Shown here: positions 55,260-64,000 of the stretch, one piece after another | Layout: each line of letters begins with the position of its first letter | How positions within the stretch are numbered: the first letter of the stretch is position 1 | Assembly (NCBI RefSeq): GCF_004114535.1 | Contig: NZ_LBJC01000031.1 | Location: forward strand, 265,851 to 329,850 | DNA from: Bradyrhizobium nanningense | Lineage (GTDB): Bacteria > Pseudomonadota > Alphaproteobacteria > Rhizobiales > Xanthobacteraceae | Direction: 5' to 3' | Length of the DNA: 64,000 nucleotides | Notes under the pieces: model-generated | The model's input: the letters and a program-made list of their open reading frames with translations, nothing else | Told to the model about the DNA's origin: nothing | Database searches by the model: none | Translations under genes and position numbers: made by a program

Positions 55260-56465
55260 TCAGATCAGGAAGTCGGTCGAATGCAGGTTCGCCGCCTGGA
55301 CGCCGTCGAGCGTGATGGTATCGCTCGCCGACAGATGGATCACGGCGTCGCCGGCGGCATTGTCGCTGATCAGGCTCGACAGCGCCGCCCAGTCCGCAAA
55401 CCCGTAGTCGTGCACGTTGATCAGATCGTGCTCCGTCACGGTGCTGCCGACCGCCTTGTTGCCTTGATCGAAGTCGGTGATGAGGTCGTTGCCGGAGCCG
55501 GTATTGAAGACGAAGATGTCGCTGTTCCCCCCGCCCGCGAGCTGGTCATCGCCAGCGCCGCCATTGAGGATATCCCTGCCGCCGGCGATCGAGCCCGGCG
55601 TCGCGGGGTCATAGACCTTCGCGTCGCCATACAGGAAGTCACCGGTTGTCCCGCCGGTGAGAACGTCGTTACCACCCTGGGCATTGCCGGACATGGTCGG
55701 AGCATCGCCGTAGAGCGTTGGGTGCGTAAGCTGGAGGGTATCGGGGCTATCGGCCTTCAGCGTGAGAATGTCATCGCCCCCTTGGGCATTGTCGGTCAGT
55801 GAGGTCGCCGAATCTCCGTACCCAGCTCCGAAAGTGTAGACGATGTTGGTGCCGAACGTGAAGGTTATGTTGTCGTTGCCGCCACGTGCATCGCCGCTGA
55901 TGGAGCCGATGGCGTCGCCGCTGGCCTGCGCTAAGCCCTCCATGGTATTCAGACTGACATCGAGCGTGTCATTGCCGCCCTGCGCCGTGCCGCTCATGGA
56001 ACCACCGGCATCTCCGGCGTACACATTATCGTAGCTCCGCCAGCCCACCGCGCCGGTGATGACGTCGCTGCCGCCGTGTGAATCGCCCGACATGTCGCCA
56101 GCGACGTCGCCGAATGCATGAGCGTTGGTGTACAGCGAATCGTCCTCGACGCTGATCGTGTCGTTGCCGCCGCTGGCGTCGTCGGTCATGGCCTGGGCAT
56201 CGCCGACCACGAGGGCCGCGTTCCAGCCGTAGTTGAAGTTGACCGTGAGCGTGTCGTTGCCCCCGTGGGACTGGCCGTGCAAGGTCGTATTGTCCTCGCC
56301 GAAGATCGTGACCTCTGCTTCGGGCTGGGTGATGGTTGCCGTCACGGTGTCGTTGCCGCCCCAGGCGTCCGCGGTGGTCGGGAAGTTCGGATCGCCGTAG
56401 ATGGTTTCGATTTGACCAAACTGGTCGAGCAGGACGTCGATGGTGTCGTTCGGCAGATGCTGCAT
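55260..56465 (-). CDS. Calcium-binding RTX-like secreted protein with long-period GGND repeats
   Basis: 401 residues from ATG 56465 with no N-terminal signal peptide. About nine units of roughly 35-45 residues each carry a GD-A-SG-A/S-xGGNDTL pattern (AWGGNDT, HGGNDT, SGGNDT, HGGSDV, QGGNDT, RGGNDN, QGGDDI, QGGNDV). One classical haemolysin-type block (NGGAGDDQLAGGGNSDIF) follows. The last 100 residues (DLITDFDQGNK, ITLDGVQAANLHSTDFLI) look like a type I secretion C-terminus. It is probably exported by a type I system encoded elsewhere and binds calcium outside the cell. The long repeat period is unusual for RTX proteins, where nine residues is standard. Confidence 0.8.
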   Translation of the reverse strand: MQHLPNDTIDVLLDQFGQIETIYGDPNFPTTADAWGGNDTVTATITQPEAEVTIFGEDNTTLHGQSHGGNDTLTVNFNYGWNAALVVGDAQAMTDDASGGNDTISVEDDSLYTNAHAFGDVAGDMSGDSHGGSDVITGAVGWRSYDNVYAGDAGGSMSGTAQGGNDTLDVSLNTMEGLAQASGDAIGSISGDARGGNDNITFTFGTNIVYTFGAGYGDSATSLTDNAQGGDDILTLKADSPDTLQLTHPTLYGDAPTMSGNAQGGNDVLTGGTTGDFLYGDAKVYDPATPGSIAGGRDILNGGAGDDQLAGGGNSDIFVFNTGSGNDLITDFDQGNKAVGSTVTEHDLINVHDYGFADWAALSSLISDNAAGDAVIHLSASDTITLDGVQAANLHSTDFLI

Positions 56466-56883
56466 GGCGTAACTCCCATTTCATTGTCGGAAGCGGGCCT
56501 GACGCCTGCAGAATGCTTTTTTGCAAGACGCGTTGTTGACCACGCTTCACCGGGAGCGAATCTACCTTTGGTCGATGGCAGAGATTTGCAGGAATTCGGG
56601 AGAGAGTTTGATTGTGCGTATGGAACTCCGCTACGATCCCCTTACACGGCGATGACCGACGCGATGATGATAGATTGCCGGTGTTTTGCCCGACGCATCA
56701 ACATCCCGGCGCCGCCGTCGACCATTGAGCGACGCAACGCGCAAGTCCTTGAAATGACTACGCCCGGCTACTGTGCATGGGGTTGTTTTTCAGGTTTTTG
56801 TTTTGGACCTGACAAACGATTGGCCTCTCCCCGATGAGGAGAGGCCAACATTGAACCGATGCGCTCGAATTGATCGATCGTTC
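56466..56883. other. Intergenic region upstream of the RTX-like gene
   Basis: 418 bp without a convincing gene. It is noticeably less GC-rich than its neighbours, with T-runs around 56780-56805. It should contain the RTX promoter next to 56465, and it ends in the strong terminator of the downstream-facing ABC operon at 56820-56848. Confidence 0.5.
56820..56848 (-). terminator. Terminator of the second ABC operon
   Basis: Perfect 11-bp arms TTGGCCTCTCC and GGAGAGGCCAA with a 7-base loop, 36 bp past the stop of the binding-protein gene. It marks the end of the amidase-ABC operon. On the minus strand the stem runs into TCGTTTG, a weak U-rich tail. Confidence 0.7.
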
Positions 56884-58377
56884 CTATTCCCAGGCCCACG
56901 CCGAGAAATCGTTCTCGAACTGCGGGACTTCCTTCCAGACGCCCTTCAGCTTCTTGTTGATGACAGTGGGCCATTGCGGCTGGAACAGGTAGGCGGAGAC
57001 GGCGTCGGTGGCCAGCATGCGCTGGGCGTCACCGAGAAGCTTGGCGCGAGCGGCTTCCTCCGGCGTCGACACGATCTCCTTGTAGAGCGCGTTGAACTTC
57101 TCGTTGTTGTAGCCGAGATAGTAGTCCGGCTCGGTGACCTTGACGAGGTCGAACGGCTCGACGTGGCTGACGATGGTGAGGTCGAAATTGTGCGGGCCAT
57201 TGGGCGCGAACACCTGCGACAACCACTGCGCCCATTCGACATTCTCGATCTTGGCGACGATGCCGACCTTGGCGAGCTGGGCCGCGACGATCTCGCCGCC
57301 CTGCCGCGCATAGGGCGGCGGCGGCAGCTTCAGCGACAGCTCGATCGGCGTGGTGACGCCGGCTTCAGTGAGCAGCTTCTTGGCCTTCTCGGGATCGTAG
57401 GGATTGATGCCGGTCGTGTCGACATAGCCGAGCGATCCAGGCGTGTAGAAGCTGCCGATCGGGGTGCCGAACCCTTCGACCGCGCCGTCGATCAATGCCT
57501 TGCGGTCGATCGCAGCGAGGATGGCACGGCGGACGCGGACATCATCGAGCGGCTTCTTGCGATGATTGATCGCGACGATGGTCTTGGCCCTGGATCCGCC
57601 GATCAGCACCGTGAAGCGTGGGTCGGACTTGAACTGAGCAACGACGCGAGTCGCGATGCGCGGAAATGCATCCACGTCGCCCGACAGCAGCGCCGCAGCC
57701 TGCGCGGCCGGATCGGAGATGAAGCGGATCGTGACCTTCGAGAGCTTGATCGCCGAGGCGTTGCGGTAGCCGGCCCATTTGGTCAGCGTGATCGAGGACC
57801 CCTTGGCCCAGGCCCCTAACTGATAGGGTCCAGTCCCAACCGGCTGCGTGACGTTGGTCGCCGCGCTCTTCGGCTCGACGATCGAGCCGCTCGCCTGCCC
57901 CAGCAGGAACGGCAGGTTCGGCTCGGAATATTTCACCGTGATCGCGACGGTGTCGGCGTCGGGCGCGTCGACCTTCTCGAACGCCTGGAACAGGCTCTTG
58001 TCCTTGTTGGTGCTGGTCGGCGCCGCGTTGCGCTCGAACGAGAACTTCACCGCCGCGGAATCGAACGGCTCGCCATTGTGGAATTTGACGCCCTTGCGCA
58101 GCTTGAACGTATAGGTCTTCAGATCAGGCGAAGCGGTCCAGCTCTCCGCCAGCAGCGGCGAGACCGAGCCGTCCTCGTTGATCTTGGTCAGAGTCTCATA
58201 GATGTTGTAGAGCGTGACCTCGGCGATCGCGGCGGCGGCGGCATTGGTGGGATCGAGCCCCGGCGGCTCCAGCGTCATCGCCATGACGACACTGTCCTTC
58301 TTGCTCTGCGCCAGCACGGGCAAAGGTGCCGCGACGAGCGCGGCGGCAAAGGCGACGATCGATAATTTCCTCAACAT
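56884..58377 (-). CDS. Peptide/amide ABC transporter substrate-binding protein (second system)
   Basis: 497 residues from ATG 58377, with GGGGAG six bases upstream; an in-frame TTG at 58383 is less likely. Sec signal peptide MLRKLSIVAFAAALVAAP, cleaved after VLAQ. The mature part is a family 5 solute-binding protein with YTFKLRKGVKFHNGEPF. It is the last gene of the amidase-dppB-dppC-dppD-dppF type operon and would bind the transported amide or peptide. Confidence 0.93.
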   Translation of the reverse strand: MLRKLSIVAFAAALVAAPLPVLAQSKKDSVVMAMTLEPPGLDPTNAAAAAIAEVTLYNIYETLTKINEDGSVSPLLAESWTASPDLKTYTFKLRKGVKFHNGEPFDSAAVKFSFERNAAPTSTNKDKSLFQAFEKVDAPDADTVAITVKYSEPNLPFLLGQASGSIVEPKSAATNVTQPVGTGPYQLGAWAKGSSITLTKWAGYRNASAIKLSKVTIRFISDPAAQAAALLSGDVDAFPRIATRVVAQFKSDPRFTVLIGGSRAKTIVAINHRKKPLDDVRVRRAILAAIDRKALIDGAVEGFGTPIGSFYTPGSLGYVDTTGINPYDPEKAKKLLTEAGVTTPIELSLKLPPPPYARQGGEIVAAQLAKVGIVAKIENVEWAQWLSQVFAPNGPHNFDLTIVSHVEPFDLVKVTEPDYYLGYNNEKFNALYKEIVSTPEEAARAKLLGDAQRMLATDAVSAYLFQPQWPTVINKKLKGVWKEVPQFENDFSAWAWE

Positions 58378-58433
58378 GCGCAACTCCCCGGCCCTGTTCT
58401 GTTCTTAAGCCTACGCCAATCCGGCTCCGGACA

Positions 58434-59434
<1,001 letters not shown>

Positions 59435-59438
<4 letters not shown>

Positions 59439-60454
59439 GCGGTCAGCGCTCCGACGCGTTCTGCCATCGAGACATCAGTCCTGATGCAGCGCACGCCATG
59501 GCGAGGTCCGACCTCCACCATCGGCGGCACTGCGGCGCGGCACGCATCGATCACCAGCGGACATCGCTCGGAGAAGGTGCAGCCCGAAGGCAGATCGGCC
59601 AGCTCCGGCACGGTGCCCGATATCGTCTTCAGCCGCGTCCCCTTGCGCGCGCCAAGCTTCGGCCGGGCGCGGAACAGGCCCTGCGTGTAGGGATGGCCCA
59701 TGCGGCGGAAGACTTCCTCGGTCGGCCCGCTCTCGACGACGGCGCCGCCGTACATCACCATCATGCGCTGCACGTTCTCGGCGATGACGCCGAGATCGTG
59801 CGAGATCAGGATCATCGACATGCCGCGCTCCTCGACGAGATCAGCAATGAGGTCGAGGATCTGCCCCTGGATGGTGACGTCGAGCGCGGTGGTCGGCTCG
59901 TCCGCGATCAGGAGGTCCGGCTCGCAGGCGAGCGCCATTGCGATGGTGATGCGCTGACGCTGGCCACCGGAAAACTGGTGCGGATAGGCGTCGACCCGCC
60001 GCGCGGGATCAGGCAGCCCGACGCGATCGAGCAAGGCGATCGCTTCTTTCCGCGCCTGAGACGCCGAATATTTCTTGTGACGCCGCAGTGGCTCGGCGAC
60101 CTGGTTGCCGATGGTGTGCATCGGATTGAGCGCGGTCATCGGCTCCTGGAAGATCATGCTGATGCGGTTGCCGCGCAGGCGGCAGTAGTCCGCATCCGCA
60201 AGCCCGGCGAGCTCGTTGCCGTCGAGCTTGATGCTGCCGGTGACCATTGCGCTATCGGGTAGTAGCCCCATCAGGGACATCGCGGTGACCGACTTGCCGC
60301 AACCGGACTCCCCGACCAGTCCCAGCGTCTCGCCGCGCTTCAGCGCGAAGCTGACGCCGCGCACGGCCTGCGCCGGCCCGCGACTGGTGTTGAGGCGGAC
60401 GCCGAGATTCTCAACCTCGATCAGCGGCATGTCGGAGCGCTCAGCCATCGTCAT
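59435..60454 (-). CDS. Oligopeptide/dipeptide ABC transporter ATPase, DppD type
   Basis: 339 residues with Walker A GESGCGKSVTAMSL, signature FSGGQRQRITIAMAL and Walker B LLIADEPTTALDVT, plus the C-terminal CTFSERCPLVIDAC cysteine region. Start ATG 60454 overlaps the permease stop (ATGA). Forms a heterodimer with the DppF-type protein; in the first ABC system of this window these two are fused. Confidence 0.94.
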
Positions 60455-61338
60455 CGCTCCCGCGCCAATCTTGGATCGAGCAGGTCGCGCAATCCGTCGC
60501 CGAGCAGATTGAGGCCGAGCACCGCGATTGCGATCGCCGCGCCCGGATAGACCGCGAGCATCGGCGATTGGAACAGCAGCGTCTGCGCATCGTTCAACAT
60601 CCGCCCCCAGGATGGCTGCGGCGGCTGCGTGCCGAGGCCGAGATAGGACAGCGCCGCTTCGGCAAGTATGGCGAGCGCAAACTGGATAGTGACCTGCACG
60701 ATCAGGATCGACAGGATGTTCGGCAGCACGTGCTCAATGGTGATGCGGAATTTCCCTTTCCCCGCGGCGCGCGCGGCCAGCACGAATTCGCGCGCCCAGA
60801 TCGCGTTGGCCGAGCCGCGCGTCAGCCGGGTCAGCGTCGGGATCTGGAAGATGCCAATCGCGACGATCGAGGTCACCATGCCCGGCCCCACCACCGCGGC
60901 GAGCATGATCGCGGAGAGCACGGCCGGAAACGCGAAGGTGAAGTCGGAGAAGCGCATGATGATCTCCTCGGTCCAGCCGCGCCGTGCAGAGGCGACCAGG
61001 CCGAGCGTGACGCCGAAGGTGAGACCGATGCTGACGGCGATGATTCCGACCATGATGGTGGAGCGGGCGCCGGCGAGCAGCAGCGAGACGATGTCGCGGC
61101 CGAAGGAATCGGTGCCGAGCCAATGCGCCGCCGACGGCGGCCGCAGCTTCGAGGCGATGTCGATGTCGTAGGGCGACCATGGCGTCCACACCAGCGACAG
61201 CAGCGCGGAGAGGAGCACCAGCAGGCTCAGCGCGCCGCCGAGCACGAAGCTGCGATGGCGTAGCGCGCGCCGCCAGAACGTCCGCGCCGGCAGCGGGCGC
61301 GGTGCGAGCGGCGCATCGATGATCAGGGGCTCGCTCAC
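60451..61338 (-). CDS. Peptide ABC transporter permease, DppC type (second system)
   Basis: 295 residues if started at GTG 61338, which overlaps the DppB stop as GTGA; the longer frame to 61806 runs inside dppB. DppC hallmark GTDSFGRDIVSLLLAG, about six helices, and the EAA-type loop ending RITIEHVLPN. Confidence 0.92.
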   Translation of the reverse strand: MSEPLIIDAPLAPRPLPARTFWRRALRHRSFVLGGALSLLVLLSALLSLVWTPWSPYDIDIASKLRPPSAAHWLGTDSFGRDIVSLLLAGARSTIMVGIIAVSIGLTFGVTLGLVASARRGWTEEIIMRFSDFTFAFPAVLSAIMLAAVVGPGMVTSIVAIGIFQIPTLTRLTRGSANAIWAREFVLAARAAGKGKFRITIEHVLPNILSILIVQVTIQFALAILAEAALSYLGLGTQPPQPSWGRMLNDAQTLLFQSPMLAVYPGAAIAIAVLGLNLLGDGLRDLLDPRLARER

Positions 61339-62285
61339 AGGTCGTGGACCTTGATGCGGGGATCGATGAAGGCGTAGAGCACGTCGACCACGAAATTGAC
61401 GATGACGACCATGGTCGCGAGCAGCATCACGCAATTGCGCACCACGATCAGGTCGCGATTGGCGATCGACTGGAAGATCAGGCGGCCGAGGCCCGGCAAA
61501 TAGAACACGTTCTCGATCACGATGGTGCCGGCCAGCAGATTGGCGAATTGCAGCCCCATCACCGTCATCACGGGGATCATGGCGTTGCGCAGCACGTGAC
61601 TCCACAGCACCTCGCGCTTGCCGAGTCCTTTGGCGCGTGCTGTGCGGACGAAATCTTCGCGCAGCACTTCCAGCACGGCCGAACGCGTGACGCGCGCGAG
61701 GATCGCGGCCTGCACGACCGCGAGCGAAATTGCCGGCAGCAGCAGCGACTTCACGCCGAGCCAGATGCCGTCCTCCCAGCCGGCAAAGCCGCCCGCCGAG
61801 AGCCATTGCAGCCGCACCGAGAACAGGAGAACCAGCAGGATCGCAAACCAGAAATTCGGCAGCGCGATGCCGATTTGCGTCAGCGACATCACGCCGACGT
61901 CGCCGAGCTTGTTGTGATTGGCGGCGGTGTAGATGCCGGCGGAAAGCGCCAGCGTCACTGTGATCGCCATGGCCATGATCGCGAGTGGAACGGTCAGCAG
62001 CAGCCGCTCCGCGATCAGGCTGGCGACCGGCGTGCCGTAGACATAGGAGTTACCGAGATCGCCGACGAGGAGGCCCTTGATCCACTGCAGATAGCGAACC
62101 GCCAGCGGCTGGTCGAGCCCGAGCTTGACTGTGAGCGCGCGCACCGCATCCGGCGAGGCATCCGCACCCATCAGCATCTGCGCGGCATTGCCGGGAAGCG
62201 CATCGAGGACGAGGAAGATGATCAGCGATGCGCCGACCAGCGTCGCCAGCAGGGTCAACAGACGTCGGAGGACAAATACGCTCAT
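61335..62285 (-). CDS. Peptide ABC transporter permease, DppB type (second system)
   Basis: 316 residues with the DppB pattern: first helix LLTLLATLVGASLIIFLVLD followed by LPGNAAQMLMG, and the EAA loop RTARAKGLGKREVLWSHVL. ATG 62285 lies 99 bp after the amidase stop, so co-transcription with the amidase is probable. Confidence 0.93.
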   Translation of the reverse strand: MSVFVLRRLLTLLATLVGASLIIFLVLDALPGNAAQMLMGADASPDAVRALTVKLGLDQPLAVRYLQWIKGLLVGDLGNSYVYGTPVASLIAERLLLTVPLAIMAMAITVTLALSAGIYTAANHNKLGDVGVMSLTQIGIALPNFWFAILLVLLFSVRLQWLSAGGFAGWEDGIWLGVKSLLLPAISLAVVQAAILARVTRSAVLEVLREDFVRTARAKGLGKREVLWSHVLRNAMIPVMTVMGLQFANLLAGTIVIENVFYLPGLGRLIFQSIANRDLIVVRNCVMLLATMVVIVNFVVDVLYAFIDPRIKVHDL

Positions 62286-62384
62286 GCGCGCTCGGGCTCA
62301 AAGCTCACTTGCGGCACGATCAACATGTCCGGGCGCCGGAGGCAAGCCCTTTGCTGAGAAGCCCTTTGCGCCATGCCCATCCCC

Positions 62385-63806
62385 TCAAGCCGGCCAGCGG
62401 GACAGAAGATCGCTGGACGCCTCGAACAATGCGCTCACGCGCAGCAGTCCCGCATCAGCGCGGAAGCGGCCGACAAGCTGCAGTCCGATCGGCAAGCCGT
62501 CACGGCCGAAGCCGGAGGGCAGGCTGACAGCGGGATGGCCGGTCATGTTGAACGGCATGGTCCAGGGGAACCAGTGCGGCCGGACGCTGTCGAAATGCCG
62601 GCCATCGATCTCGATGGTGCCGAACAGGTCCTGGCCGATCGGCAGTGCGGTCCGCGTGAGGGTCGGCATCGCCAGCAGGTGCCCGCGCGCCAGCAGCGAT
62701 TGCACATGGCGGAACAGCGCGGTGCGCGCGAACATCGCCTCCTGGTAGTCGACGCCGCTGACCTCGGTGGCGAGTGCGAGCTGCTTGAGGAAGGCCTCGC
62801 TCAGCACGTCCTTGTGCTCGGCGGCGAGCTTGGCAAAGCGCGTGCGCCAGACGGTGTGGTTGATGGCGCGCCAGATCGGCTCGATGTCGAAACCCTCGCC
62901 CGAGAATTCCTCGAGCTCGGCGCCAAGTCCCGCCAGCCGGTCGAGGCTCGCCCTGAAATTGGCGGCGACTTCGACCGATACCGGCCGGCCCGGCGGCGTC
63001 AGGCAGTACAGGATTCTCTGCCCGCGCAGGTCGCCACGCGGGGCGGCGGTGCCGATGAAGTCCGGCACGGGCACGCCAATCGACCAGGGATCGCAAGCAT
63101 CCTCCCCTGCCATCGCCTGCATCATAAGCGCGGTGTCGGCGACGGTGCGGGTGGTCGGCGTGACGTAGGTCTGGTTGCCGAAGACGTCCAGCGCCTGGCT
63201 GTGCGGGATGATTCCGTTGCTCTGCTTCAAACCCACCACGCCATTGCAGGCGGCGGGAATCCGCGTCGAGCCGCCGCCGTCTGTCGCAATCGCAAGCGGC
63301 GCGATGCCGCTGGCAATTGCAACCGCCGCGCCGCCGCTGGAGCCGCCGGAGGAGCGGCACGCGTCCCACGCATTGCGGGTACGACCGAACAGCGGAGAAT
63401 CCGTCAGGCACTTGCTGCCGAATTCCGGCGTCGTGGTCTTGCCGATCAGGATCGCACCTTCGCTGCGCAGCCGCGCCACCGCCACGGCATCCTCGCTCGG
63501 CACATTGTCCTTGTAGGGAACGGCGCCGAAGGTGGTCTTGACGCCTTTGGTGTTGACGATGTCCTTGACGGTGACCGGGATGCCGTGCAGCAGGCCAAGC
63601 GGCTCACCGGCCATCACCTTGCGCTCGGCCGCGCGGGCCTGCGCCATCGCCTCGTCGCCACAGAGCGTGATGAAACAGTTCAACTCGGGCTGGAGCGCCT
63701 CGGCGCGCGCGAGCACGGCACGGACGATCTCGACCGGCGAAATCTTCTTTGCGGCAATGAGGCCGCGCAGTTCGGTTGCGGACAGGAGACAGGGATCGCC
63801 GTTCAT
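62385..63806 (-). CDS. Amidase (amidase signature family)
   Basis: 473 residues from ATG 63806; the frame upstream to 63908 reaches into the divergent LysR promoter. The Ser-cisSer-Lys triad is visible: K81 (VTVKDIV), S156 (RSSGGSSGGAAVA) and S180 (TDGGGSTRIP). It hydrolyses amides to acids and ammonia in the cytoplasm. It leads an operon with a peptide-type importer, so the transporter probably brings in its amide substrate. The LysR gene diverging from it is the likely regulator. Confidence 0.93.
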   Translation of the reverse strand: MNGDPCLLSATELRGLIAAKKISPVEIVRAVLARAEALQPELNCFITLCGDEAMAQARAAERKVMAGEPLGLLHGIPVTVKDIVNTKGVKTTFGAVPYKDNVPSEDAVAVARLRSEGAILIGKTTTPEFGSKCLTDSPLFGRTRNAWDACRSSGGSSGGAAVAIASGIAPLAIATDGGGSTRIPAACNGVVGLKQSNGIIPHSQALDVFGNQTYVTPTTRTVADTALMMQAMAGEDACDPWSIGVPVPDFIGTAAPRGDLRGQRILYCLTPPGRPVSVEVAANFRASLDRLAGLGAELEEFSGEGFDIEPIWRAINHTVWRTRFAKLAAEHKDVLSEAFLKQLALATEVSGVDYQEAMFARTALFRHVQSLLARGHLLAMPTLTRTALPIGQDLFGTIEIDGRHFDSVRPHWFPWTMPFNMTGHPAVSLPSGFGRDGLPIGLQLVGRFRADAGLLRVSALFEASSDLLSRWPA

Positions 63807-63924
63807 CGCCACATCACGCTCCGAAGCGGGCCGCCGTTGGCCCGAAGACATTGACAGCGAGAATGACAGTTTTGTTAACTCGCCGTCCAATACGATTTTG
63901 GTGGCCAACCCATACGTTTTCGGT

Positions 63925-64000
63925 ATGTCAATGGATCTTCGCCGGCTCCGCTATTTCGTCGCCGTCGCCGAAACGCGCAGCCTCGGCAGGGCCGCCGAGC
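63925..64000 (+). CDS. LysR family transcriptional regulator (partial, 5' end only)
   Basis: The last 76 bases encode MSMDLRRLRYFVAVAETRSLGRAAE, the unmistakable N-terminus of a LysR helix-turn-helix. Start is ATG 63925 or ATG 63931; LysR proteins often begin MDLRRLRYF, favouring the second. The gene runs off the right edge. It is divergent from the amidase operon with about 118 bp between. Confidence 0.88.
   Translation, partial: MSMDLRRLRYFVAVAETRSLGRAAE

Noticed and set aside
56118..56837. 239-residue plus-strand open frame spanning the RTX gene start and the intergenic region
   Set aside because: Most of it is antisense to the repeat protein. It has no ribosome site or recognisable domain, and it runs into a terminator hairpin.
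62344..62369. Direct repeat AAGCCCTTTGC, two copies 15 bp apart, between the amidase and dppB-type genes
   Set aside because: Only two short copies inside an operon gap and no palindrome; not enough to call an operator or mobile-element scar.

Overview
This is about 64 kb of a GC-rich chromosome from an aerobic alphaproteobacterium. The vitamin B12 gene order, the many dipeptide/oligopeptide ABC systems and the hydantoin-degrading genes fit Bradyrhizobium or a close relative. That assignment rests on recalled family knowledge, not on a search. I see no rRNA, tRNA, CRISPR array, transposase or phage gene. Most genes lie on the minus strand in long operons coupled by ATGA-type stop/start overlaps.

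Region 1 (1-19455) is a hydantoin, cyclic amide and D-amino acid catabolic block. One minus-strand operon (10035 to 1) encodes a D-hydantoinase, an NAD-dependent epimerase, an SDR and a peptide-type ABC importer with two binding proteins. An Asp/Glu/hydantoin racemase is transcribed divergently. A second operon (16806 to 10846) encodes HyuA and HyuB (ATP-dependent hydantoinase/oxoprolinase), a class III aminotransferase and an N-carbamoyl-D-amino acid hydrolase. A third pair (19455 to 17294) is a maleate isomerase/arylmalonate decarboxylase-like protein and a second dihydropyrimidinase.

Region 2 (19577-46552) is a nearly complete aerobic cobalamin pathway with three cobalamin riboswitches, all on the minus strand. 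Riboswitch 1 precedes a TonB-dependent receptor of the siderophore type and a PepSY membrane protein. Riboswitch 2 precedes a lone CbiM-like permease, cobF and cobT. Riboswitch 3 precedes DUF1636-cobW-cobN-cobG-cobH-cobI-cobJ; this run may continue through the antisense of cobK into cobL-cobE-cobM-cobB-cobA. On the other side lie cobO, cobQ, cobC, cobD, cobU(P), cobS(V) and bluB. Together they cover uroporphyrinogen III to cobalamin. Not present here are the CobS/CobT chelatase subunits, the Co(II) reductase and the BtuCDF importer.

Region 3 (46676-58377) is mixed. It holds a Tat-type periplasmic binding protein gene overlapping a tripartite hybrid histidine kinase (a LuxP/LuxQ-like arrangement), a secreted alpha/beta hydrolase, a LysR regulator divergent from an mhqO/mhqD-like pair with two matching operator-like palindromes between them, an L,D-transpeptidase, and a secreted RTX-like protein with long-period GGND repeats.

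Region 4 (56884-64000) is a second peptide/amide ABC importer operon led by an amidase, with the start of a divergent LysR gene at the right edge.
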